Source: Eonycteris spelaea (Eukaryota; Chordata; Mammalia; Chiroptera; Pteropodidae). Taken from it: a stretch of 64,000 nucleotides of DNA. A program made the position numbers and the translations under genes. Under the pieces are notes generated by a model. It was not told where the DNA came from. It did not search any database and saw only the letters and a list, made by a program, of their open reading frames with translations. Below, piece after piece: positions 47,106 to 59,539 of the stretch; position 1 is the first letter of the stretch, and every line of letters starts with the position of its first letter. The stretch spans positions 8,246,001 to 8,310,000 of the forward strand of contig PUFA01000027.1 in the NCBI GenBank assembly GCA_003508835.1, read 5' to 3'.

Positions 47106-47108
47106 AGC

Positions 47109-47109
<1 letters not shown>

Positions 47110-47161
<52 letters not shown>
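47110..47161. repeat. (ATC)n microsatellite
   Basis: Sixteen to seventeen uninterrupted ATC units. Frames across it (poly-Asp, poly-Met, poly-His) are artefacts. Confidence 0.98.
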
Positions 47162-49535
47162 TTTCACCTAAGCATACTTTGTTTCATTCTAAATCCTTCA
47201 GTCTTGGTGACAGAATTGCAAGGTTGTGTACTCGGTCAACAACAGGTTGTACTCAAATTCCTAATTGCTCAACCTGGGTTAGGTATTTAACAGGGGTATC
47301 CTGGTGGCTCTCATCAAAGTAAAATGCAGGACATAGCTGGCCTCACATTGGTCAGGAACTGACGTTCTTTTTCTGTCTTTTTTGGGCCATGTGGTCTCTT
47401 GTCTCAGCTTCTCTCTGGGAGTCAGATATACTCTTTGGTCTCTGGAAACTAATGTCCTATAAGCATAAACAAAATTTCTACGTAGGAAGGGTTAAAGGTA
47501 AAATCGGTGGTGAGTATTATGGGATTTATTTGGAAGCTATGACAAATTGTTTTATAGTAGATTGTATATTAAATTTGGATGGGATTATGGGAGAGAGTAA
47601 GCTACACTCCCACACACCCCACACATGCCCATGTGTTGGGCCTGTGGGTATCCTGGCAGATGACTCGATGTGCCCCTTTCGATGTCCTGATCCAAATTCC
47701 TAGGCCAGAGAATATAGTTGCTCAGCGTCTGTTTTCATCTGGTAAAAAAAAAAAAAAAAAAAAAAAAAAATCAGCGCTCAACTTGTTGTTAATAATTCCT
47801 TCCTCTTTCTGCATGCTTTCAGCCCGAACCAAGAAAAACTGGCACAAGGCTGCAAGTGAACAGCTTTCTGTAACAGAAAAAGCTTGGGGCTTATACTCTC
47901 CCAGATGTTATCTTATCACCTTGGTATTTCTTTTTTGTACATGTGAAAGACAAAGTATGTATCCTGACTTAGCATGAAAAGCAAAACAAAAGCACCCACT
48001 GAGAAAAGCCTTCTTCAAATCCCTTGAACCAGACATCTCCCATTTCCTTTGCTTAAGCTCATTTCCTGACAGCCAGCCTTATGCCTTTCTGAACTCCTTT
48101 ATTGTAGTTTACTAAAAAAAAGTCCTCTGCACCTCCCCTTTGCTTGCTGACATCATCTTTGCAAGGTAGTTCTGAGATCCCATCTATGTGAATTCCTTGA
48201 TGTGGTTCAGTTTCAGACACACATGCACATACCACTATATAATTTTAAAGTAACTGTACATTGATACTTTTAAAAACACTAAACTTTTGCACACTTACTT
48301 TAAGGAAGCTATTTTCTTTCCTCTGTAGCTTCTGGGAGAAAAGCTGACTGATTTTTTTATTTTTATTTTGATTTTTAAACTTATGTTCATGCATAAAGTT
48401 GGTGATATTTCTGAGAATTTCTTCCCATAGGCTTGACATGCTTGGCTCCTTCCCCTCCCCCACCTTTTCCTTTTACTATGCTTTTTTATTTTAATCATTT
48501 ACCCAAACTTATTTTTTATAACATTAGACAACTTCATCCAGAACTCATTTTTCTGGGTTTTCTCTCCTAAGTAAATAAAATAAAAGATGTCTTCTATCTG
48601 CAGTTTAGGCCAAAATGTGTGTGATTGTTCAAAACAGAACAAAACTAAACCACACAGGCAGGCCGCAGCTCCGGCTGGTTTCCAGGATTCCATCAGCCAG
48701 ACAATGGGTGGCCCCAGCCAACAGCAGAGGGAGCAGGAGGAAACCTGTCTTGTTCTCTTTGGGGTGTCAGGACCCTGAACAGGGTCAACAGCAGGTTGTA
48801 GCTGGGAATGGGATAGGCTGATTGTTTTGCAAATGGTGATAGATATCTGCCATGGCATGTTTTACTTGTACTTGCATTAAAAAACAATTCAGTTTCTTAG
48901 TACGGACTTAGAAATCCATTTTACAAGTTTGTTTTTTTTTTCCTCTTCATGGAACAGTTCAAACTAAAGTGTGACCAATTTTGGAATCACTACAGCCAGG
49001 CAAGAAACGGCTTAGTGGGAAGCTAAAAATAGATGTCTTCCTTTAGGTTTTTTTTTTTTTCTTGTTTATTTCCCCCCAAATTCTGCCAATGTACTTGGGA
49101 TTAGTCAAATAAAACAATGAAAAATGCATGGATTAGCATTTTAATGCATAAAAAAATAATTGCTGCTTTCTGTATTTGGATTTCTGAATTCTTATAATCT
49201 CAGCAATTCTATATAAATCTTTGTAAGAATTGATAAAAGTGAAGAGAGCTGACATGATAAATATAAATCTAAAGTTATATTTTTGAGGAAATATTTTAAT
49301 TAAAAAATTATGTAAAACTCAGTTTACCATATGTTATTTCAGTTACTCCTTCAAATAACCCTCACAGTTCCTAGAACGTACAAGCCACAAAGCTGGGGAT
49401 CTTAGGTCACTAATCATGGCATCTACAGATCACAGGAGAAGACTGGCTCCCCAGCCCAGCTGTGAAAACCTCTAAGGGGAATGGGTGAAGAAAGCACCTT
49501 CTCATTGAAACAGAACCTGCCAAACAGTTCTGGTG
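47162..49535. other. Intergenic, no gene seen
   Basis: Unassigned, with a poly(A) tract at 47743-47770. The segment 48570-48870 is less AT-rich, repeat-free to my eye, and holds AACCACA (RUNX-like, 48648) and several GC-rich motifs; a regulatory role is only a guess. Confidence 0.4.
47743..47770. repeat. Poly(A) tract
   Basis: About 28 A. It may mark the tail of an old retroposed sequence, but no source or target duplication could be identified. Confidence 0.93.
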
Positions 49536-49539
49536 CTTC

Positions 49540-49800
49540 ACCTACATGATTTCATCTCCTAACAGGGCTTCCCTGCCACCCTCTCCTCATCCCAGAGTTA
49601 GGAATTTTTATCACATTTTACAGATGAGCAAACTGAGGCTCAGATAAGACCTACACATTCTTATTGAACATTTTTTCTTCTTTTTTTAGTCTAAACCACA
49701 ACAAAATTATATGCTGAAAATTGCACAGCTTCTAACTGGCAGACCTAGTGCATCGACCTACTTGTTTCATCTCCAAGTACGGTCCTCTTTCTACCAGGTG
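49540..49800 (-). repeat. MIR-like fragment
   Basis: CACATTTTACAGATGAGCAAACTGAGGCTCAG in parts near 49613 and TTCTAACTGGCAGACCTAG near 49731 follow the reverse MIR order. An inserted T/A stretch separates them. Confidence 0.6.
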
Positions 49801-51519
49801 TCACCTGCTTACTATTTTTTTTTTTTTTTAACTTATCTTTTTGCAAACATGAAAGAGTAGGGAGACATCATAAAATCCAGTAAGAATTTAGGTGTTACTT
49901 TGGGAGCTCTAGCGAGGGTCTGGAAGGAAGACTCACAGCCCCTCTAGTAAGATTACAAAGGGTAGGAAAATAGCATATGGTCCCCAACTTGGCCCATTAG
50001 CAGCAAGATGGGAAAACAGGACCAGTGTTCAGGATCCCTGTGTTTACTCCTGCCTTCTCCATTACTCTTTACCTGTTGGCAAAATACTCATTCTTTGAGA
50101 CCTATTCCTTTGTCACCCTCCTTGTTACTCTTTTCCTAGTGTTTAGAAATGTATATTTTATAGAAAAAGAGACATTTCTTTAAACCCTTTAAAGAGTAAC
50201 TGTACCCCAATCTGTTAAAGAAAAGTAGGGCCTGCGGGCTCGAGCTCGGAGCAAAGAGGCGTCTGGGGAGAAAGATTGACAGGTCTCATGCATTGACAAC
50301 GTGTTTTGACTTGGATATTCTGTTTCAATTTAACAGTATCCCAGTAACGTTACAAAAACATACATTCTAGGTTATTGCTAAGATAGGAACAAGAGTCAGG
50401 CAGTGGGGAGGCAGTTGTTGACATGCCAGGAGAAAAACAGCATGTATGGAGCATGGTGGACTATGTTTCTGTAGGTAAACGGGGGTTTGCATGACTTAAG
50501 TTTTTAACTTACAAAGACAGAAGTTGGGTTTGGCCCAGAAGAGGAACAAAAAGAAATATACTAGTTTTCTTCTGAATAATTGTTTCCAAAGGAAATATAT
50601 TGTAAAATCTTGAAATCCTTACTCTGTGCTCATTTTCCATTTTTTTTTCCTATTTTCTATTCTTTTATAGTTTAACATGTTTCATTCTTAATACAAATTT
50701 GACCTAAAATATTGGTAATTTCGGATTTTCTGTTTTGAATTTTAAAAGAAACTAATACTAGTTGAATTCACAGAGATTTTTTTTTTTTTTAAATAAACAT
50801 AAGGGAGTTTTTGGGTTTTTTGGCCCTCACTTAGAACTTTTTTTTTTTTTTATCAAAGGATGACAGGTTCTCCAGCCACACCCACTCCCAAAAAGTCTCT
50901 GAAAAATATTGATAAAACCGTCACTGCAGACACATTCTTAGGTAAAGGGAAATCAAATTACTAGTGTTAGAAATTTGTGTTTTACAGAAAAAAGATTTTT
51001 AAGTACAAGGTCTAGAAAATATTGGAAAATGTGTACACACAATATCATTAATATACACTTTTTAAAATTGCCATAGCACTGTGGCTTCTGATTTGACTCA
51101 ACTTCACTGAACTCCTCTGGGACAGTTTGGCTCCCACAAGTAAATTAATTGGGTGGAGAAGTTTACAGATCTCATTTTTGTGAAGTGAAAAATGTCATTA
51201 AAGTATGTATAAATATCCAAAGTCAAGTATTTTGAAGCATCTACTGTAATTATAAAACAAGTACAGATTTTTTAAAAATGTGCATCTAAATTTGCCTGCA
51301 GCTGTCATTGAAAGGAATGTTTTGAAGAAAAGGTTTGATTTCAGTGGAAAAAAACTGGTTGGTAGCTGGTTATTAGCTGATTATCATCTCTTCATTTTAA
51401 CATAAAAAAAGAGTACATGGATTCAGCCTGTATGTTTTCCAGTTGGTTTATAGGCCTCCTTACACTCTTAAACTTCTATCAATTTTTTTCTTGAACTTTT
51501 TAACTTAATTAGCTTATCA
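49801..51519. other. Intergenic, no gene seen
   Basis: Unassigned, with T runs (49817-49829, 50778-50790, 50839-50851). A small CpG-rich patch at 50229-50268 (GGGCTCGAGCTCGGAGC) lacks any accompanying gene signal. Confidence 0.4.
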
Positions 51520-52335
51520 GTCAGAGTTTTCCAGAGAAACAGAACAAATAGAATGTATGTATGTATCTGTCTATCTTTATCATCTGTTGTGGGGCAGGAC
51601 AAATAATTATTCCCTCTACTCCTCTAGATTCTTGGCTGAGACCTCCCCTGTAATAAATAACAGATCAACAGTAGAAAAAGAAACAGAAATTTCATAACAT
51701 GTGTACCTCCTGTATACATGAGAGATACCCAGGAAAACTGAGTAACTCCTTGAATTGGCCCAAGCTACCACCTTAAATATCTACAGCTAAAGGCAAAAGA
51801 AAGAAGTTGGGGGAAGGGAGGCCAGTTAAGGGAGGTTACCCTGAAAAGGTTGGTAAAGAGAGGTATGGTTGATATGTGGATTTAAGTTGGTGCCTTCTCC
51901 ATTCATAAGAATTTCTAGAGATTTGATCAACCTCCTCTCCCTAGCACTGAGACACGCTTACATATGTAGATTTTCCCTATAAATATAAATGTGTCTTATA
52001 AAAGGATAATTTTCACTTGGTTTTCAGAGCTTCTCCTAAATTTGCAGTTTCTTAAAAATAGCCAGCTCAAGATAATCCTTATGCCAAAGAGACATATTTT
52101 GGGGTGGCAAATTCTACTCCCCTTTACAATCTATTGAGAGATTTATTTCTTTGTTTTAAGGAACTGGTTTACATGACTCTAGAGGCTGGCAAAATCAGCA
52201 TCACAGATTTGGCTGTGGGCTGGAGACCCCGGGAAGTGTCAAAGTTGCAGCATGAGTCTGAAGACCGGGTTGTGGTAGAATTTCTTCTTTTTGAGGGGAC
52301 CTCTGTCTGTTCTCTTAAGGCCTTTAACTAATTAG
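51520..52335. repeat. Interspersed repeat split by an LTR
   Basis: TCAGAGTTTTCCAGAGAAACAG (51521) up to 51584, then GAGAGATTTATTTCTTTGTTTTAAGG from 52135 and GGCTGGAGACCCCGGGAAG near 52216, are the two halves of one common mammalian repeat that I recognise but cannot name with certainty. Confidence 0.6.
51585..52128 (-). mobile_element. Solo LTR inserted in another repeat
   Basis: About 544 bp from TGTTGTGGGGCAGG to CCCTTTACA. Its position between two collinear halves of an older repeat gives the boundaries independently. Flanks share ATCT (51582-51585 and 52129-52132), offset by one base from the expected duplication. Same family as 43131-43593 and 55628-56120. Confidence 0.72.
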
Positions 52336-52664
52336 ATGAGGCTCAGACACATTATGGAGAGTAATTTGCTTTACTCAGAGTATACTGATTTAAAGGTTAA
52401 TCTCACCGAAAAATACCTTCGTAACAACATCCAGACTGGTATTCTACCAAATATCTTGGTACCCTGGCCTAGCCACATTGACACATAAAATTAACTTTCA
52501 CAGTTGGCAGTTATAAAACCATCTATCTAATCTCTGAAGTTAGATACTCAAGTTAGATTCTCTGAAGAGAGACTAGATCAGCACTATAAAGGGGAATGAA
52601 TACATTCTCCATGGATTCTATGGTAGGTTATATGAACTGCCTGACCAATAGTTTCCCCTTCCTA
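52336..52664. other. Intergenic, no gene seen
   Basis: Short unassigned segment. Confidence 0.4.
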
Positions 52665-52855
52665 GAGTTGCCAGATTTAGAAGGTAAAAATATAAGATGC
52701 CTAGTTAAATTGGAATGCCAGGAAACAATGAATACTTTTTTGTTTTTTTTTAGTGTAAGTATGCACTACATTTTATATGGGGCTTACTTATATTGAACAT
52801 TTATTCAATTATCTGAAATTCAAACTTAACTAGATATTCTCTATTTTTTCCTCTA
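52665..52855. repeat. Palindromic (foldback) interspersed repeat
   Basis: GTTGCCAGATTTAGAAGGTAAAAATA at the left and TTATCTGAAATTCAAACTTAACTAG at the right, around a centre with AGTGTAAGTATGCAC and GGGGCTTACTTATATTGAAC, parallel the copy at 35090-35290. The inverted halves are more diverged here. Confidence 0.6.
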
Positions 52856-52879
52856 ATTGCATATTTTTTAAAAAAATAA

Positions 52880-53335
52880 GACTTTTTTTTTTAGCACAGG
52901 TTTACAAGAAATCGAGAGGAGATACAGAGGTTTCTCATATGCCCCCGTCCTCACATATGCATAATCTCTCCCGTTAGCGATGTCACTCTACTAAAAGGTA
53001 TACTTTTACCAAGGATGAAACTGCCTTGACACATCATAATCACCTAAAGTTCTTAATTTACTTTATGGTTAACTTTTGACTTTGTACATTCGATGGGTTT
53101 GGACAAAAATATAATGACAGATATCCATAGTTATACTATCATACAGAATATTTTGACTCCTCTGTGCTCTGCCTATCCACCCATGCCCCCACTAGCAACT
53201 ACTGATTTAAAATATATATATAGTCTCCATAGCCTTTTGCATTTTCCAGAAGATGTTTTGTATTTTTCTTACTATCAAATTTTTTTCTTTTTTATGGAGA
53301 GTGGGTGCATCTTGGTCAATATAAAATAGTGTTCC
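52880..53335 (+). repeat. Old L1 (L1M) fragment
   Basis: AGCACAGGTTTACAAGAAATCGAGAGG, GGTTTCTCATATGCCCCCG and, further on, GCAACTACTGATTT with CCATAGCCTTTTGCATTTTCC follow an old L1 3' region. Confidence 0.6.
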
Positions 53336-53339
53336 AACC

Positions 53340-54245
53340 CTCAGCTAGGCTGGTTGTTGGACACACAGTTGTGACCAATGGAATGTAATTAGAAGTCAAA
53401 CGATTAACTTTTTCATTTTTGCTATTTGATCTTTGCATGCTCTTCTTTATGTCCAAACAAAAATACGGTGTATAGAGAAAGTGAGGCCATCCTGGGACTA
53501 TGGGAATGAGAGGCACCTATTAAAAATGGCATAGCAGGAGAGAAGAAAGAGCCTATCTTCTCAATGGTGTTAGGTAGTTAGACAGACATGAACGACAGGG
53601 GAACAAAGGAATAGGGGGGCCCAGCCTAGAGACCACCCAAGAAATACCCTATTGGTAGTAGAATTCTGGGTATGTACATGTGCTCTAGGCAAAGTTATTG
53701 CCTAGTATTAATCAGGTGTCAATCAAGATGACCTCACTTGCCCATCACCTAGACTACCCATCATGGCCCAAGTATAATGCAGACATTCCTACTTCTGGGC
53801 CCTTTTTTGCCCTTCAGGACTCCCCTCACTTTTTGCCCTTTCTGTCATCTCTCTCTCTTTTTTGTGGCCTTTTGCGACCACTTTGGTCCCTTTGTGTTGG
53901 TTACAGCACTGAGACCATATGCATCCTTGGCGCATTCATTGTCATTCTAAAACATATTTTTGATGAAACTATTACATTTCAATGACCCGTGATTCTTTAC
54001 TGTGTTATTTGAGGAAGAACTGAGGAAAAATGCTAACTACACGTTGCACCATTATTATCCCTCTCTCTCCCCTGCTGTCTGGATGACACTGAACTTTGAT
54101 CCTCCCCAAGCATGACAATGGGATCTTTAAGTTGATGCACAAGCCCTAAGTTGGCCAGTTTAGAATTTCCTATTATGTGAAAAATAAACCTTTATTTGCT
54201 TAAGACATTGTAGTTACGTTTCCATTACATGAAACTACACAGAAG
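53340..54245 (+). repeat. MLT1-like LTR split by a younger LTR
   Basis: Left half contains AGCTAGGCTGGTTGTTGGACAC and TTGTGACCAATGGAATG; right half contains AAATAAACCTTTATTTGCTTAAG, an LTR poly(A)-signal end. The element at 53568-53981 lies between. Family assignment is tentative. Confidence 0.5.
53568..53981 (+). mobile_element. Solo LTR nested in an older LTR
   Basis: About 414 bp from TGTTAGGTAGTTAG to ATTTCA. Flanks ATGG (53564-53567) and ATGA (53982-53985) agree at 3 of 4 bases, suggesting a 4-bp duplication as in class I elements. Related to the element at 3212. No coding remains of a provirus are present. Confidence 0.6.
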
Positions 54246-55627
54246 TAGTTTCTCTGAGTCTTTTGAAACCAAATTCAGAGAATACTTTGGTTAATTTCTG
54301 CAGGATATACTTTCTCCTCTTTTTATCTATGAAAAACAATCCTTTCTACTCCCTGATCCCTGAGCGAATTTGGAAATAGAATTGTGACTGAGCAGTCTCG
54401 AGTACATGATAGGTTTTTTCGATGTTTGTTTTTTTCTCCTTGCATTCTGTGTACATATGTACTGCAGCACAGTTAATTTTATCAATTATCAAAATAAGAG
54501 GAATGTTTATACTTTATGACAACCATGGAAACAAACAAACAAACAAAAGCATTCCCTTTGAATCTGCCCCAAGCCTTATCTTTAAATTCTGTTCCAAACT
54601 CTGTTGCTCTTTATCAGACCAAATAAATTTAAGAAACAAGAATATAGTCAGCTACTTTTTCAAGAGATCTAGTGTAAAAGTAGGCATTCTCTAGTGCAAT
54701 AGTATTTAGTAGGCTAATAGGAAAAAGAAGTATTGTTAATTATTTCTAGTAAATCGTATAGTAGCTACAAGTTAGGTACTTAAGTGACATGAGTAAATAT
54801 GAGAAACATAAATTCAGGTATTTCTGTATCTAAAAACATAATGCAGCTCTGCCATGAGAGCTGATGGAATGTATATTTATCAGGTACAAAATAAATTTAC
54901 TGTACCTTCAAAGGTACATTAAGAAACATAATCCTCCAAAGTCTTTATTATCCACACATGCCTGGCCCTCTGTTTACTTCGAAGGGATCTGTGAGTTGCA
55001 GGAGTTATTTGTGGCAAGTAGAGAATTATGTCTGGGCTTTTGAGAACAACTACAGGTAGAGGACACAGTGTTTGACTTCTATACTTGGAAACTGAAGATT
55101 ACTTCCATCTTTGTTTTAATTATAACAAAACCATCCAACCCTTCTGAACCCTAATTTATCAGGATAAAAAATAAAGATGGCCATAAATATAATTCATTAC
55201 TGAAGGATGTTGAAATAAATAACAAGAAAAAAATTAATATACTTTGTGCAAGAAAACAGATGTTCTATTATATAAATTGTTTCATGTTGTTTGTCAGGAT
55301 ATAGGAAACATATTTCTTTAGCGAATAAAACCATATTTGACAATAGTCAGGAAGTAGGTATGTGTGTTCCATCTCTGAAAGGAAATGAAAATAATAAGAA
55401 TGTTTTAAAAGCAATTTGTTTTTAGACAATGTATAGATCATTATTTTACTTATAAATTACACTGTTATATATATTGTATGAAATGTTAGAGAACCCAAAC
55501 TCAAAGAACATGAAAATAAACTAAATTTTCCATGTTGATAGAACCAGCTCAATGTTTTATTATAATTGTGTTTACAACAGTCAATTTTAAACTACACAGA
55601 AAATTACTGTACTTTTTGACTTAACAC
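54246..55627. other. Intergenic, no gene seen
   Basis: AT-rich, unassigned apart from a short AAAC tract (54530-54549). Confidence 0.45.
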
Positions 55628-56120
55628 TGCAGAAGTTCAGAACAAGTCACCCCAAGATATTTTTCTGTGGTATGAGATTATTTTGAGCTAAAGGCAATTG
55701 ACACCCTATGGGTTCAGAGAAACTTCTGCCCCTCCACCTTTAAAAAACTAAAAGAATTTCAATTAGGGGCCTTTTCCATAATAAGAGATTTTCAGCTATA
55801 ACCCTTTTGACCTATCTATAGGACAGGGCAAACTTTTAATGACTGAATTAAAATTACTGAATTACTGCCCTTCTTATAGTCCTGCTATGACCTTCCTTTC
55901 CTCTGAAGCCCAAGGCACCTCACATCAGTTCAGAATGCTATATATATATACCTTGTATTAACTTTCTCTTTCTGAATCCCTCATGTATGTAGGGTTCTCA
56001 TATGCACATATGTAATTAAATTTGATTATTTTTCTCTTGTTAGTCTGTTTCATATAAATTTAATTATTAAATCAGCCAAAAGAACCTAGGAGGATAGAGG
56101 AAAGTTTCTTTCCCACAACA
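55628..56120 (+). mobile_element. Solo LTR (same family as 43131 and 51585), + strand
   Basis: From TGCAGAAGTTCAG to TCCCACAACA. GTCACCCCAAGATAT and GAGATTATTTTGAGCT near its start are the reverse complement of the right ends of the - strand copies, and GTTAGTCTGTTTCATATAAATT near its end matches their left ends. No clear target duplication. Confidence 0.65.
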
Positions 56121-57142
56121 CAGTGATGTCTACTATGCATTATTGATGTTATTTTAAATAATCCCCGAATTTTATTTAAAATTAAAGAAATAAATTTTAT
56201 TTTATTTAAAAATCATTTAAAATAATACCTAAACTCTTATTATATGGAGAAAAGGGAAGTTTTTAGAATTTAGTTGACTAATAACCCGGATGCAGCTGCT
56301 CTATATGAATAAATGCATAGTATTTTTATACTATACTTTAAGGTGTAAGAAAATGTAAGGACGTTTGATAGAAAGCAGAAATTGTTATTCCTATATACTT
56401 TAAAATTTTTATTTAATATTTACTTACTTATAGATAAAATTGGGGAAAATTATAAAATAAAGAGCTCCTAAGAGGAAGGAGAAGGGATTTTAAAAACTAC
56501 CCTGGCATTATTTTTGTTACCTCACATTTGGGTCTAGTTTGTGATTGTCATCTGTACCTTTACCAAGTCATTTTATCAGATTAAGCAGTTCTGATTAGTA
56601 CTCAAAAAGTTTACATAGATCTACATAGCTCAGTCCATTAGCCACTTAATATCACCAAGGCAAAGGATCATGTTGGAATCTTCTTCTCTTTTCTCAGTAC
56701 CAAAATTTATGATAATGTTGCTAGTTTGAATTGTTTTCTCCTTTCTAAAGGCTTTCCTAGACATTAATTTTAATCTGATTTTACTTGTAATTAAATGTGA
56801 GGGTATTCCACAGTGTAATTGCTGCCTATAGTTATTTAATGTGCGAAATATTCAGAAAGAGTTTAGCTGATGTTTATTTTAATACACGAAAGTACACTGA
56901 ATACCAAAACACAGATATATTTGAGAATAATTTGAAAGTTAAAATCCTAATTGGCAGCTAACCCAGAAAATTCAGTTAATCAGAAAACTACCATTCCTAA
57001 GCATTCCCAAAATTTGGATTTTTATGATAAAAATCAATAATTATACTAAGCATAATTCAATTTTGTTTGGAAATAGAGCACAATTTTTTTCGTACCTTTA
57101 ATCATGTTGTGCTAGATTACTTGGATGCCACCAGAAGTCCAT
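56121..57142. other. AT-rich spacer between two inverted LTRs
   Basis: No retroviral internal sequence, gene or repeat recognised. Confidence 0.45.
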
Positions 57143-57648
57143 GCTGCTATGAGGAAGGAGAAAAAAAAATTCCCCCTTTTCCTCCTCTGGTTCTTTTGGC
57201 TGACTGAGTAATCAAATCAATAGGAAACAGATTGACAAGAGAAAACCAAATTTAATATTGTGCACATGGGGACCTCACATACATGAGAGAGTCAGGAACC
57301 TAGCATACTTGAATATTCAGAGGTAGGAAGAGTGATTGAGATATGTAAGACATTTTGAGCTAGGGATGAGGTAAGGTACCTAGAGGGCTTTAAAAAGTCA
57401 TTGCAGGATGATAAGAAGAGCAGATGTTCAGTAATTAGTAGTTTGCCCTGCCCTACAGCTAGGTCAAAAGAAGTTATCTCTGATAATCTCTTAAGGGCAA
57501 GGCCTTTAATTCAAATTCTTCTAGGCAGTTAAAAGGAGGGAAAGAAGTTTCTCATGAGCCTGAAGCCAAAATTGCCTTTGCTCAAAGTAATCTGCATACC
57601 ACTGAGGCACAGCTTGGGGTAGCTCATTCTGAACCCCCACGCTACCCA
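57143..57648 (-). mobile_element. Solo LTR, inverted partner of 55628-56120
   Basis: GGTTCTTTTGGCTGACTGAG and GGAAACAGATTGACAAGAG at the left are the reverse complement of the end of 55628-56120; GCTCAAAGTAATCTGCATACC and GCTTGGGGTAGCTCATTC at the right match its start. Boundaries approximate. Confidence 0.62.
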
Positions 57649-57818
57649 GCTCATCAATATCATATCACCCCTTATATAACCCAGCCTCCCACCCCTCTCC
57701 TAACTAATCTTTCCACTGTGTTCACTGTGCTTTTCCACAAATGAAAAATCTCCTTTATGCTTCTTCATATTTTCTTCACTTGCCCTGCAGGACAGCAGAC
57801 TCCCACCATTTTCTTCTA

Positions 57819-57822
<4 letters not shown>

Positions 57823-57851
<29 letters not shown>
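57823..57851. repeat. Poly(T) tract
   Basis: About 29 T with no clear source element. Confidence 0.93.
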
Positions 57852-57854
<3 letters not shown>

Positions 57855-57929
57855 GCTCCTCCCTCCTGCTTTCCCCAACTACTAAATATTGAAGTATTTT
57901 TCTCTTCTTTAAATGTACTTCCTATGCAG

Positions 57930-58800
57930 GCTCATCCAATCTCATGGCTTTAAGTGCCTTTTAATGCTGATGAAACTCATGTTCTAATCTCCTTCCCTGA
58001 CGTTTCGTTTTGAGTCCAAGACTCCTATTTATATTCATTTACTCCTTGTTTATATTTTGGCATCTAATTGGCATCTTAAATTAACATATGTAAAATAGGA
58101 CTCTTGAACTTTACCTTCTTACCTCAGAATTTGCTCCTCCCATTTCTTCCTCACTTGAGGATATGGTATTTCTATTTATCTGTATGCTTAGGCAAAAAGC
58201 TAGGAATCATTTTTAAGTTTTTTCTTTCCGATCCAATCCACCAGCTACTTCTTTGGCTCTACCTTTAAACTATGTTTTAACTGAATCACTTTTTATACCT
58301 CCCACTTCCCACTATTACTAATTCCCCCCAGACACTGCTATTTCTTGCCTGGGCTACAGCAGAATCTACCTGGTTGGTCACCCTACTTCTGTATTTGCCC
58401 ACCTGTAACGTGTTCTTCATATAGTAGATTCTGTTTATAATTTCAATCTAGTCATTTTAGTCTCTTTCTCAAATGCTTTCCAAAGACTTCTCATCACATT
58501 CGGGGTAAAAGTCAAAGTATATTTAATGACCTACAAGCCCTTGCCTAATGTCCTACCCTGGCCCACTTGACTTCAGCTCTCATTGGTTTTCTTGCTGCCT
58601 TCAGCAGGTCAAAGTTTGCCTGTATCTGAATCTTTATAGCGCTTTCCCCAGTGCTTGGGACACTCTTTTTCAAAGGCTTTTCATGTTTATCTCCTTTACA
58701 TCATTCAGGTGGTTTTTTTTGTTTTGGGGTTTTTTGTTTTTTTGGGTTTTTTTTTTTTTTTTTTTTTTTTTGTGCTTCTTGAATGTCATCTTATTTAGAG
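57930..58800 (+). repeat. LINE2 fragment
   Basis: A long, collinear L2 segment: CCAATCTCATGGCTTTAAGTGCC, GCTAGGAATCATTTTTAAG, GGCTACAGCAGAATCTACC, AATGACCTACAAGCCCTTGCC and a final CTTTCCCCAGTGCTTGGGACAC. A G/T-rich simple tract (58710-58772) disrupts the 3' part. Confidence 0.72.
58710..58772. repeat. T/G low-complexity tract
   Basis: T runs separated by GGGG and GGG, ending in about 27 T. Confidence 0.93.
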
Positions 58801-59539
58801 GTTTTTTTTTTCTCTAAAACTTTCTGTTCCCTTTCTACCCTGCTGAAATTGTATGGTTCCTAAAAAAAAAAAAAAAAAATGTTATATACCTTTCCCTGAA
58901 ATTTTATGATTTATTTATTAAATAAGAGTGGCAACTAATTTAACTTTTTCACATTTTATATAGATAGCACCTTGTACATAATTATTAACACTCGATGAGT
59001 GTTGAATGAACAAATGAATTTATCAATACTGTGTGGTTTTGTGATTTTTAATGCATGAAATTAGTAGGAATCTCTTATCATAATGTTATATCACAGACAC
59101 TTTGAAATTGCTTGTTCAACTTACATATTTCTTGATTTTTTTTTTCTTCAGAAATATAGTGAGAATTTATTCATGAGCTTTGTTGTTAGAAGGAAAGATA
59201 TAGGCCATGTCCTAAAATTCTTGCTTTGGTCAGGTTTATTTACCTTTCTAAAAATCTGTTATTTCATTTTTTTAATTTTAGAAGCAGGAATAAGGCTTTC
59301 TACCTTCTTGAAAAAAATATTAATAGATAGTATATTTAAAGGTGTCTATTATAGAAGCCAACACATGTTAAGTTCTTGATATGACAGATGTGGCAGCCAT
59401 TCCTTCCATTGCCCCATGCTGTGCATAGCCTTCACAAACATTACATCCCATTAAAAAAAAAGACAAGAAAAGAAAAAGAAAAAAACCAAGCAAGGAATAA
59501 ATCTGGATATATGATGAGTATGTGATAAAGTAAAAATAT
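58801..59539. other. Intergenic, no gene seen
   Basis: Unassigned AT-rich sequence with an A run (58862-58879) and an A-rich AAAGAAAA tract (59451-59487). Confidence 0.4.

Noticed and set aside
46919..47322. Frames encoding poly-Asp, poly-Met and poly-His
   Set aside because: They are translations of the (ATC)n microsatellite in different phases.
47743..47770. Poly(A) tail of a processed pseudogene
   Set aside because: No upstream sequence resembling an mRNA and no target duplication was found.
55628..57648. A single provirus with two LTRs
   Set aside because: The two LTRs are in opposite orientation and the 1-kb spacer has no retroviral sequence.
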